Assembly (NCBI RefSeq): GCF_021287045.1
Contig: NZ_JAJTBG010000005.1
Coordinates: 233,795-297,794 of the forward strand
Origin: Oryzomicrobium sp.
GTDB taxonomy: Bacteria; Pseudomonadota; Gammaproteobacteria; Burkholderiales; Rhodocyclaceae
Reading direction: 5' to 3'
DNA length: 64,000 bases
Shown here in pieces: positions 52,901 through 59,223 of the stretch. A program made the translations under genes and the position numbers. The first letter of the stretch is position 1, and every line of letters begins with the position of its first letter. Under the pieces are notes generated by a model. It saw only the letters and a list, made by a program, of their open reading frames with translations. It had not been told where the DNA came from and did not search any database.

Positions 52901-54817
52901 GGCACTCAGCACGGCGGTGCTGACCGACGGGTTGCTCGGGGTACTCGCGGTACCGCCGTTGCAGGTGGCGCCGCCGTTGTAGCAGACGTCCCCGGCATTG
53001 ATGACGTTGGCCAGGGCGGCGCCGTTGGCGGCCCCGGTGTCGGCCATGGCCCAGAAAGTGATGGCGCAGGACCCCGGCGTGTTGACGTCGGTGCGACCAG
53101 GCAGGGTGGCCACGGTGAAGGCCGGCGCGCTGGCGCCGGTGGCACCGCTGACCGACAGGGGGGCGCAGGCTCCGGTGACCGAGGGGGTGTAGTCCTTGCC
53201 GTTGATGACGCCAGTGAGATAGGTCAGAGATGCGGGCAGGTGGTCGGTCACCGTCACGTTGGTGACGGGCGAGGTGCCGTAGTTCTCGATGGTCACCGTG
53301 TAGCGCACCGGGTTGCCCGGGGAGACGGTGGTCGGGCTGGCGCTCTTGGTCACGCGCAGGTCGTCGGCCACCAGCACGGACGCCGACGCCGCCTGGCTGA
53401 CCACATTCGGAGTAGTGACCGTGACGGCGTTGGCCGGAATGGTGTTGGTGTACGAAACGGGGGTGCCGATGCTCTGCACCGTGCCGGTATAGGGCACGGT
53501 GATGGTGCAGGTGCCGCCGGCGGCGATGGTGCTGTTGGATGTCTGGGTAATGCCGGTGCCGCCGCCGGTGACGGCGTAGGTACCGTTCGTGCCGCCCGGG
53601 CAGTTCACCGTGGGCGTACCGGTCACCTTCAGGCCATAGGCGGCGTTGCCGATGCCGTCGATCGGGCTGTCGGAGAACGCGCTGACCGTCAGCGGCGCAT
53701 TGCCGACGTTGCTCAGGGTAATGGTGAAGGCGTCGGAATTGCCGCTCGACAGGTAGGGATGGTTGAAGCCTTTGGTCACCCGCAGGGGCGAAGTGACGGT
53801 GATGTTGGCAGTGGCGTTGGTCAGCGGCACCAGGCCCAGGTCGTTGCCGAACTGGGTGCTGCGGTCGATGGTGTTGGTCAGGGCGCTGGTGCTGTATTGG
53901 CCGTTGCTGAAGACGCCGACCACGTCCACCTTCAGGGTGCAGGTGCCGCTTGCCTTGACCGTGCCGCCGCTGGCGCTGACCGAGCTGGCCCCGGCAGTGG
54001 GGGCAAAGGCCGCCGGGGTGCCGCCGCCGGTACACGTGGACGAGGCGTTGGGCGGGCTGGCGACCTGGATCGCCGGGTTGCCGGCCAGGGTCGGGAAGAC
54101 GTCGTCGATGCTGAAGTTGGGAATGTCGACCGGGCTGGTGTTGTTCACCACGATGGTCAGGGTCACGGCCGAGCCGCCGATCACGGCGGAACCGGAGCCG
54201 AAGCTCTTGCTGATGGAGGGCGGCGTGACGGCACGCACGTTCACGCTCTGGTTCACCGTCCCACCGTTCTGTACCGCCGCCCCGTCGTTACCGGTGACCG
54301 AGCCGCTGGCGATCACGTAGTTGTAGGTGGCGGAGTTACCGCTGTTGGAGCCGGCGGTGACCGGGATGGTGATGACGCACACCCCGTCGCTGCCGTTGGC
54401 CCGGGCCGGGATCACCCCGCCGGACAGGCTGATGCTCTGGCTGCCGACGACGGCGCTGAAGACGCCGCTGCCGGGGCCGGTGCTGGGGCCGGCCGGATTG
54501 GTGCAGGTGTAGGTCGCGGCGCCGGCGACCTTCAGCCCGTTGGGCAGGGCGCCGGGCAGGCTGTTGCTGAAGGCGACGTTGGTGACGGAAGCCGTGTCGT
54601 TGCTGTTCGACAGGGTGATCTGGAGTTGGGTCGTCTGGCCCGGATAGATGTCCGTGGGCTGCCCGTTCGCCAGGGTGACCGATGCGCCCAGGGCCGCCAG
54701 GGCCGGGCCCGACGCCAGGCCGAGCAGGCCGGCGGCAAGGGCGAGCCGCCACTGCCGGACATGGCGGCGGCAGGCGGTTGCGACACGGGATGAAAGGCGC
54801 TCGATCGGCTCGGGCAT
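46991..54817 (-). CDS. 2608-residue DUF11/SdrD-B repeat surface protein
   Basis: Giant secreted or surface protein with a signal peptide (about 1-41, ending GPALAALG). Residues about 45-1470 are roughly ten or more DUF11-type repeats, each with a VxxxDTLPAGM- or NNTIPAGxV-like core. About 1470-1900 are SdrD B-like domains (VFLDQNNDGLFNGTDSGIAG, IFLDFNNNGLIDGNDHGIGG). Further DUF11 and carboxypeptidase-regulatory-like modules follow. Near 2390 another B-like domain (VFDDKNANGYQDQGEPGIP) leads to a C-terminal OmpA-like segment. Such modules form extended Ca-binding stalks in adhesins and sheath proteins. No LPxTG or clear T1SS signal was seen. It is translationally coupled to the OmpA-barrel gene. 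The equally long open frame on the opposite strand is a codon-bias shadow. Confidence 0.85.
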   Translation of the reverse strand: MPEPIERLSSRVATACRRHVRQWRLALAAGLLGLASGPALAALGASVTLANGQPTDIYPGQTTQLQITLSNSNDTASVTNVAFSNSLPGALPNGLKVAGAATYTCTNPAGPSTGPGSGVFSAVVGSQSISLSGGVIPARANGSDGVCVITIPVTAGSNSGNSATYNYVIASGSVTGNDGAAVQNGGTVNQSVNVRAVTPPSISKSFGSGSAVIGGSAVTLTIVVNNTSPVDIPNFSIDDVFPTLAGNPAIQVASPPNASSTCTGGGTPAAFAPTAGASSVSASGGTVKASGTCTLKVDVVGVFSNGQYSTSALTNTIDRSTQFGNDLGLVPLTNATANITVTSPLRVTKGFNHPYLSSGNSDAFTITLSNVGNAPLTVSAFSDSPIDGIGNAAYGLKVTGTPTVNCPGGTNGTYAVTGGGTGITQTSNSTIAAGGTCTITVPYTGTVQSIGTPVSYTNTIPANAVTVTTPNVVSQAASASVLVADDLRVTKSASPTTVSPGNPVRYTVTIENYGTSPVTNVTVTDHLPASLTYLTGVINGKDYTPSVTGACAPLSVSGATGASAPAFTVATLPGRTDVNTPGSCAITFWAMADTGAANGAALANVINAGDVCYNGGATCNGGTASTPSNPSVSTAVLSAYKVFYAPGSAMPGSAPANPQLSKPEGSVVRMAIVLTNQSANPLTNVTISDTLPTDASGGQLRIATPSNVASTCGSPTFTASSGSTSVAMNGATVPARANNGTGANGTCYLMVDVIGPAGTYNNIATLGGTQTYANGTTGSLSPVSTNTAQLVYTSSLTAAKTFNPASVSSGGRSTVTVRLSNAGAVALTGVSAIDPLPAGMVLANPPNAYSTCAGSPAITATAGANSATMTGAALAGNGTCDFLFDVVATGSANWVNTIPGGNITADGGVRNVLPVSGTLVYAPPVTLSVAKSTNPSTLTFPGQASQLTITVNNGTQAVTNLRVTDYFTVDGTAAGALNGWRIAATPNASTTCPGGTVTAAAGGTSVGLSGVSLAASASCTVTVSVTSTSVGGVTNYIPANAIVTDQGLSNTGQATTSLTTQSNIGVNKQFIPNVVKPGQRSRLRITFFNPTSLPLADLAVTDTLPAGVTVPSGPNATTTCVGANVSSPAANQVQVSGASLGAASGGVSASCQVEIDVLVAAQGDYVNTIPAGGVTATSGGSPATNSQPTSDTLRAKAALVVNKAIDGKTLDAGNPGGFTTGTASRAPGATAVLTVRLANPNAAPLTGAGFTDTLPNGLVIAQTPAAATTCVGGTVIAPASGTSLRLSGATIPANGACTVSVNVLSNVPGSYTNTIPSGAVGTAEGVVSEEATSARLLVSTPPTVGKQFSPAVIPPNGKSTLTIFIGNDNASAITLSAPLVDTLPTAPDNVVVASPPNVGKTCPGTVIATAGSATVTYASGAQVPVGGCSISVDVTTGSTAGTYNNNIPAGALQTDVGNNQQPANAALSLNTLGYIGGKVFKDNSVVPNGTFQSGTDTPIAGTTVELHSGGSCVGPLVATATTDVLGNYLFASLAAGTYSVCQPVQPAGTTNGITTAGTIVGINGSTGTAGSATNPTPTTSQITGIVLNGNGGSGEISGSVNNNFAEVVPSSITGLVFLDQNNDGLFNGTDSGIAGVPVELLDAGGTVVATTVTAADGSYRFDNLQPGTYSVREPNQPAGTSNGITTAGAVPNGGTAGTATTPAVLPSRISNIVLPPNTVAGGNNFAEISNGRTLSGSIFLDFNNNGLIDGNDHGIGGQTVNLTGTDVNGNAVSRSATTAPDGSYRFTGLPEGTYTVTQPVQPPGTTNGITTAGSTGGTATPVATLPSAIANINLTGANTVSANNNFAEVPGAAPDLAIAKTHAPASFGEGSGTGYFTITPRNIGTVATSGTVTITDTLPAGMTVGAVATGTGWSCLGSVGASVVTCTSTVPIPANGTGNPITLHVVVANGLAGQILTNTAVISGGGEPPGFDGNNTATDPVPVATTARLSGTIWLDQNHDRIPSASDPKMAGWRVEVLLGGVVVATTTTGPDGKYTVAGLAPGSGYEVRFRDPLTGTVYGRSVTNEQGIVPAPGVRDSTQPNGGTNSGNPAGATVQNGVLTGMTLLAGDNIVEQSLPLDPSGIVYDAVTRQPVAGATVTISGPAGFNPAIHLLSGSASQVTGANGFYQFLLTAGAPAGTYVLGVSAPGYLPAPSTLIPACVGTLTVGPLPDPALIQASNTAPSAAIPNANPAACVGAVLGGANTTQYYFSFNLNGTSANVLNNHLPLDPVLGGAIVVSKTTPMLNVTKGDLVPYTITATNTLGATLANIDVQDQLPAGFKYRNGSATYNGLPLEPSISGRLVTWRNQSFAPGEKKTYKLVLVIGAGVGEGEYVNQAWALNNLVQSRVSNVGSATVRVVPDPTFDCSDIIGKVFDDKNANGYQDQGEPGIPNVRVVTARGLLVTTDAEGRFHVACAAIPQADRGSNFVMKLDERTLPSGYRLTTENPRDVRVTRGKMVKLNFGATVHKVVRLEVDGRAFVAGETALAPQWEKRLPALLTQLRERPSVLRIAYRTAGNDGLASKRLSALSRRIKAGYAELTAKEKEEERATPPLVIETESFDGDAKGERQ

Positions 54818-55276
54818 GGTCGTGCTTCCACAAATGACGGTTTCGGGAAGACGGCATGGCCCGGTGCAGTTCCGCTGGAACGGAATGCGCCGCGATATGG
54901 CGGTAGGGAAAGGTTGCGGCGGTTATGGCCGCATGCCCGTCGCCAGCGTGGCGATGGGCATTTCGCGAGACTCCCTGGGCGCCGGCTCTTGGTGGCCATG
55001 GCTACGGCGCTATCAGCCGCAGCATGCGTCTTACTCGGCCCGCATGTTAGGGAGACGTCGGCAAAGACTCACGCACAGACAATTGTCATACCTGCCTGAA
55101 AACTGACAATTCCTCACACTCGCCAAAAACATTGCCCAGCAAGGCTTTCAAGCGAACCGCCCCGGCGCCGGGCACAAAAAAACCCGCCTGTCGGACGGGT
55201 TGGAGAATGAGGCTTGGAGAGAGGGCCCGACACGGACGGTCGGTTGCACAGGGCGGCGCCGGTCGCGGCGGAAGGA
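54818..55276. other. Promoter region of the surface operon with TGACAATT inverted repeat
   Basis: 459 bases between the surface operon and the response regulator gene, both on the minus strand. It holds the palindrome GACAATTGTC (55078-55087) and a third half-site, giving AATTGTCA-N15-TGACAATT (55081-55111), a plausible response-regulator site. A terminator lies at 55175-55201. No coding sequence is supported. Confidence 0.5.
55175..55201 (-). terminator. Terminator of the response regulator gene
   Basis: AACCCG...CGGGTT hairpin (55181-55201) followed on the minus strand by seven T. It lies about 75 bases after the stop codon. Confidence 0.8.
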
Positions 55277-56026
55277 TCAATCCCGTTCGACACCCCGTTC
55301 GGAACGGGGAATGAACAGATAGCCGGTGCCCCGCACCGCCCTCAGGGGCAAGGCCATGCCCGCACCGGTGGCCTTGCGCCGCAGGCGGCTGACCAGGGTG
55401 TCGAGGCGGTGGAAATCGTATTCGTAGGGGTCGCCGCCCAGGGCCACCGCCAGGTCTTCCCGGGATACGGCCTCGCCGGCCCGGGCCCACAGGCATCGCA
55501 GGAAGCCTCGCTCCTGGGCGGTCAGGGGAATCGAACTGCCCTCGGGGTCGAACAGGGTCCAGCCATCCGGAGACAGGGACCAACTCCGGGAGTTGTCCTG
55601 GGCCCTGCCGTCGACGGCGCCTTCCGCGACCCCGGCCAGTCCGTTGAGATGCAGGCGCCGGGCCAGGCTGCCGATGGACGCCACCAGTTCGCGCAGATCG
55701 ACGGGTTTGACCAGATACATGTCGGCACCGCCCAGGAGCGCGCGCACCCGGTCCTCGGTCTGGCCCCGAGCGGTGAGCATGATGATGCCCATGGAGCCCA
55801 GCCCGCGCAGGCGTTCGGCCACGGAAAATCCATCCTCGCCGGGCAACCCCACATCGAGGATCAAGATGTCGCACGGCGCCGCCAACAGGGCGGCATAAAG
55901 CTCCCGCGAACCGGGAAAGTCGCGCACACCGAAGCCTGCCTCCCGCAGGGCCTCGACAATCTCTTCGCGAAAGTCCGCCTCATCCTCGACAACGCAAATT
56001 TCCAGCCGTTTGTTAGCGGCTTGCAT
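55277..56026 (-). CDS. OmpR/PhoB-type response regulator
   Basis: Two-component response regulator of 249 residues. Receiver domain: acidic pocket EDE (14-16), phospho-acceptor D58 (ILILDVGLPG), T/S in MLTARG and K107 (YLVKP). A linker precedes the C-terminal winged helix (SIPLTAQERGFLRCLWAR, YDFHRLDTLVSRLRRKA, LRAVRGTGYLFI). It is transcribed divergently from the neighbouring histidine kinase, an uncommon but valid arrangement. It is a good candidate regulator of the adjacent surface-protein operon. Confidence 0.92.
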   Translation of the reverse strand: MQAANKRLEICVVEDEADFREEIVEALREAGFGVRDFPGSRELYAALLAAPCDILILDVGLPGEDGFSVAERLRGLGSMGIIMLTARGQTEDRVRALLGGADMYLVKPVDLRELVASIGSLARRLHLNGLAGVAEGAVDGRAQDNSRSWSLSPDGWTLFDPEGSSIPLTAQERGFLRCLWARAGEAVSREDLAVALGGDPYEYDFHRLDTLVSRLRRKATGAGMALPLRAVRGTGYLFIPRSERGVERD

Positions 56027-56195
56027 TATTCATACCCCAGCTTCTATTGTGTTTTCTCCGACTTTTCGCGGACGTTGCGAGAGGAAGCCTTCCTATTCTT
56101 CGTGAGATGATGCTCCTTGCCTAAATAGTAGCGGAGCCTTCAGGCGACAAAAATCACAAATTCTCACAGCCGGCTCTCTTTTTCCGCTTTCCCGC

Positions 56196-58256
56196 ATGCC
56201 TTCGCACCATCGTTTCCCGCCATTCCGGCGCCATGGCGCACTCGGCCTCTGGCTGATTGCCCTGCTCATCGCCCTGCTTTGCCCAGGAGCAGCCCTGGCC
56301 GGGTGCGCGTCGGCCGCAGCCACCGGCGACCCTCACACCCCCAGCGACCTGGCGATGCGCTGGGACCCCAAGGGCGACCTGTCCCTGGCCCAGGTGTCCG
56401 CCCCCGAACAAGCCGGCCAGTTCCAGCCGGTGGCCCGCCGGATGGATGCCAGCTATACCCGCCAGATCCTGTGGCTGCGCGCCTGCCTGCCCCCTGCCGC
56501 CGCAACGGCGGCGGCCTTGCCGCGCTGGCTGCGCGTCGGGCCGTCCCAGCTCGACCTGATCGAGCTGTTCCTGCCCCAGGGCGACGGTTATGTCGCCTAC
56601 CGGAGCGGCGATCGGCTACCCTTTTCCCAGCGCCAGTGGGACTACCGCCTGTTCGCCTTCGCCGTACCCGCGGGCACCGATCCGGATCGCCCGATCTACC
56701 TGCGCATCGCCACCAGCAGCCTGATGGCTCCCACCCTGGACCTGTGGTCCGAGGCCGAATTCCGCCGCCTGACCAACCTCGATTACGCCTTCTACGGGGT
56801 TTATGGCGGCACCATGGTCCTGATGTTCGCGTTCAGCCTGGCCTTCTATATCTGGGTCCGAGAGAAGATCTACCTCGTCTTCGCCATCAACATCCTGGCC
56901 GGTTCCTGCCTGCACCTGCTCAACGCCGGTTTCGGCGGCCAGTTCCTCTATCCCGACGATACGGCCCTGAACAACTGGGTAATCGCCCTGGCCCTGGGGC
57001 CGGTCAAGGCCATCCACGTCTGGTTCTTTACCTGCATTTTCGCCGTGCATCAGAACCTGCCGATGATCTACCGTCTGGCACAACTATTGATGCTGATCGA
57101 TGTCCTGGAGGCCCCCCTCGCCCTGGTCATGGACTGGCGCGACCTGGGCAGCATGACCCGGGTGCTGGGCACGGTGGTGGGCATCTGCGGCATTCCCCTG
57201 ATCGCCTACCTGGGGTGGAAGGACCGGGAACGGCGCGCCTACGCCCTGGCCTTCGTGCCCTGGGTGGTGGCACTGCTGGCCTTGTCCCTCATGCGCCTGG
57301 GCTGGATCAAGTCCAACCTGCTGATCGATTACAGTCAGGAGATCGGCGCCTTCATCCACCTCACCATCCTGCCCATCGTCATCGCCCGCCGTACCTGGCA
57401 GGCCGACAAGGCCAAGGAAAGGGCCCAGCGCCAGGCCCTGGACGAGGCCCACCGGGCGGAACGGGAACTGGAGGAGCGGGTAGCCCGGCGTACCGACGAA
57501 CTCGCCCGGGAAATCCGCATCCGCAACGCTCTCCAGGAACAATTGCAGGAAGCCCTGGAAACCGAACGGGCCGCCCTGGCGGTGCAGCGCCAGTTCGTCA
57601 CCATGCTCTCCCACGAATTCCGCACGCCGCTGGCGATCATCGACACCACCGCCCAGCGCCTGGGCAGCGTGCTGGCCATCGGCCAGCCGGAACTGGCGCC
57701 GCGCACGGGCAAAATCCGCCGGGCCGTGGCACGGCTGCTCAACCTGCTGGAAAACTGCCTGGCCGAGGAACGGCTCGCCACCTCGCACCTGGATTTGCGC
57801 CGGGAGGCGGTGGACCTGCGCGACTTCCTTCAGCAAAGCTACGGGGACGCCACCCTGCTGGCCTCCCGGCGCATCCGCCTGGAACTGCCCGCCGCCCCCC
57901 TGTGGGTGCAGTGCGACCGGCATCTGTTCGACGTCGCCCTGTCCAACCTGGTGGACAACGCCCTCAAATATTCCCCCGAGGAGCGGCCCATCACCATCCG
58001 CCTGGAGCCGGCCTGCGACACCGGCCACATCGCCATCCGGATCAGTGACCAGGGCGACGGCGTCCCGGCCGGGGAGCGGGAACGCATCTTTGACAAGTTC
58101 TACCGCTGCGACGGCAACCCACGCATTTCCGGCGCCGGCCTGGGCCTGCACCTGGCCCGGGAACTGATCCACCGCCACGGCGGCACCCTGAAACTGGAAC
58201 CGCAACAGCCCGGCCAAGGCGCCGCCTTCACCCTGAAGCTGCCCCTGGCCGCCTGA
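56196..58256 (+). CDS. Histidine kinase with 7TMR-DISM sensor
   Basis: Membrane sensor kinase of 686 residues. A signal segment (about 14-36) and an extracellular 7TMR-DISM extracellular-2 type beta domain (about 40-195) precede seven hydrophobic helices (about 205-405) and a coiled coil (415-465). The HisKA domain has phospho-accepting H473 (MLSHEFRTPL). The HATPase has N box LVDNALKYSP, G1 DQGDGVP and G2 GAGLGLHLAREL. DISM sensors often respond to carbohydrates or envelope signals. It faces its likely partner, the regulator at 55277, across a 169-base gap. Confidence 0.92.
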   Translation: MPSHHRFPPFRRHGALGLWLIALLIALLCPGAALAGCASAAATGDPHTPSDLAMRWDPKGDLSLAQVSAPEQAGQFQPVARRMDASYTRQILWLRACLPPAAATAAALPRWLRVGPSQLDLIELFLPQGDGYVAYRSGDRLPFSQRQWDYRLFAFAVPAGTDPDRPIYLRIATSSLMAPTLDLWSEAEFRRLTNLDYAFYGVYGGTMVLMFAFSLAFYIWVREKIYLVFAINILAGSCLHLLNAGFGGQFLYPDDTALNNWVIALALGPVKAIHVWFFTCIFAVHQNLPMIYRLAQLLMLIDVLEAPLALVMDWRDLGSMTRVLGTVVGICGIPLIAYLGWKDRERRAYALAFVPWVVALLALSLMRLGWIKSNLLIDYSQEIGAFIHLTILPIVIARRTWQADKAKERAQRQALDEAHRAERELEERVARRTDELAREIRIRNALQEQLQEALETERAALAVQRQFVTMLSHEFRTPLAIIDTTAQRLGSVLAIGQPELAPRTGKIRRAVARLLNLLENCLAEERLATSHLDLRREAVDLRDFLQQSYGDATLLASRRIRLELPAAPLWVQCDRHLFDVALSNLVDNALKYSPEERPITIRLEPACDTGHIAIRISDQGDGVPAGERERIFDKFYRCDGNPRISGAGLGLHLARELIHRHGGTLKLEPQQPGQGAAFTLKLPLAA

Positions 58257-58443
58257 GCGCCATCAACGCCATCCGGCTCCCGGAGCGCCCTGCGCGGGTA
58301 GCAGCGGTGCGTGGCGATTCCGGGGGGACGTCGGTAGTGACGCCAGGCTGAAACGACTCAACATCAGTCATTTCAAACTTCTGGCCACGGGTTGCGCAGG
58401 CGGTCAGCACGAGCATTGCGACAACGATCATCAACTTCTTCAT
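58228..58443 (-). CDS. Truncated SmpA/OmlA-like lipoprotein remnant
   Basis: A 71-residue frame with a clear lipoprotein signal peptide (MKKLMIVVAMLVLTAC, lipobox LTAC). It is followed by the start typical of small SmpA/OmlA-like lipoproteins (FEMTDVESFQPGVTT). After about residue 37 it turns into a Pro/Arg/Ala-rich stretch that overlaps the antisense of the kinase 3' end. The original second half has been lost. It marks the left border of the low-GC island. It may still be expressed as a short lipopeptide, but is more likely a remnant. Confidence 0.5.
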   Translation of the reverse strand: MKKLMIVVAMLVLTACATRGQKFEMTDVESFQPGVTTDVPPESPRTAATRAGRSGSRMALMALRRPGAASG

Positions 58444-58528
58444 TCTTATTCCCTTACTCCCTTAACAACGTCTATTTGTCACGATAAGTGCGTGGCCGAT
58501 AAGTCTACAACAAATGACATTCGTAGGT

Positions 58529-59026
58529 ATGAAGATATCTCTACGAAAGAAGTTCGGCCAACGTGTGAAGGAACTGCGACAGGCCATCGGGCTATCACAG
58601 GAAGCATTTGCCGACCAGTGCGGATTCGCCCGTAGTTACATGAGTCGAGTTGAACGTGGTGGAGCCAATCCATCGCTGGATGCCGTGCAGACCTTAGCCG
58701 ATGCGCTGAATGTCAAGGTGTTCGAGCTATTCATCGACGAAGCGGACGCGAAAGCAGTTTCTGCCAACGTGGAGCTTGAGGTGCCCTTTGCAAGGGATGG
58801 TTCTTATTTCGGTCCAGAGACGTTCCGATCTACGACCAAGGAATACAACGTCGGCGAGAAAGGTGCCGGCAACACCCTTCGCTTCACTGACTTCAAGGAT
58901 GCACTCGCCTACTTACAAGCACAGCGCATTGCCAAGAGGCCAGTGAAGTGGTGGCGTCCCAACAGAACAGGGAACTGGGGCTTGGTCACCGCAGTTCGAT
59001 GGGCGCCGCTCCCGAGTCGCACCTGA
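58529..59026 (+). CDS. XRE-family helix-turn-helix regulator
   Basis: A 165-residue regulator. Its N-terminal HTH (about 8-62) includes LRQAIGLSQEAFADQCGFARSYMSRVERGGANPS, typical of the XRE/Cro family. The C-terminal half (TDFKDALAYLQAQ, then KWWRPNRTGNWG) is a small domain I have only seen in such regulators of mobile regions. GC content is lower than in the neighbours to the left. The start at 58529 is favoured over 58514. It faces the mobile or defence genes and may regulate them. Confidence 0.82.
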   Translation: MKISLRKKFGQRVKELRQAIGLSQEAFADQCGFARSYMSRVERGGANPSLDAVQTLADALNVKVFELFIDEADAKAVSANVELEVPFARDGSYFGPETFRSTTKEYNVGEKGAGNTLRFTDFKDALAYLQAQRIAKRPVKWWRPNRTGNWGLVTAVRWAPLPSRT

Positions 59027-59178
59027 CCTCTTTCCCACGCCGCAAGGGCAACGATCAGCAATCCAGCGAGTTGGGTGCAGGCGAATCCGTAAGCGCCCTA
59101 GCACGCGCCTACGGGGTTTCCCGGGCAAGTATTATCGGTATTCGAGGTAATGCGAGTCAATCCGTAAACGCCGCGTAA
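59027..59178 (+). pseudogene. Recombinase C-terminal helix-turn-helix remnant
   Basis: The frame ending at 59178 encodes GAGESVSALARAYGVSRASIIGIR, which resembles the C-terminal HTH of serine recombinases/resolvases. The catalytic domain is absent, and the preceding part of the frame is the antiparallel shadow of the XRE gene. It is a scar of an earlier mobile element. Low confidence because of shortness. Confidence 0.4.
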
Positions 59179-59223
59179 GCACCTACAGATTTGTTTTCGA
59201 ATTATCGCTACGGTTACTCAAGA

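Noticed and set aside
46994-54793. A 2599-residue open frame opposite the giant surface gene
   Set aside because: It mirrors the real gene in a high-GC region, is rich in Gly, His, Arg and Gln with no domain or ribosome site, and has no fold-like pattern; it is a codon-bias shadow.
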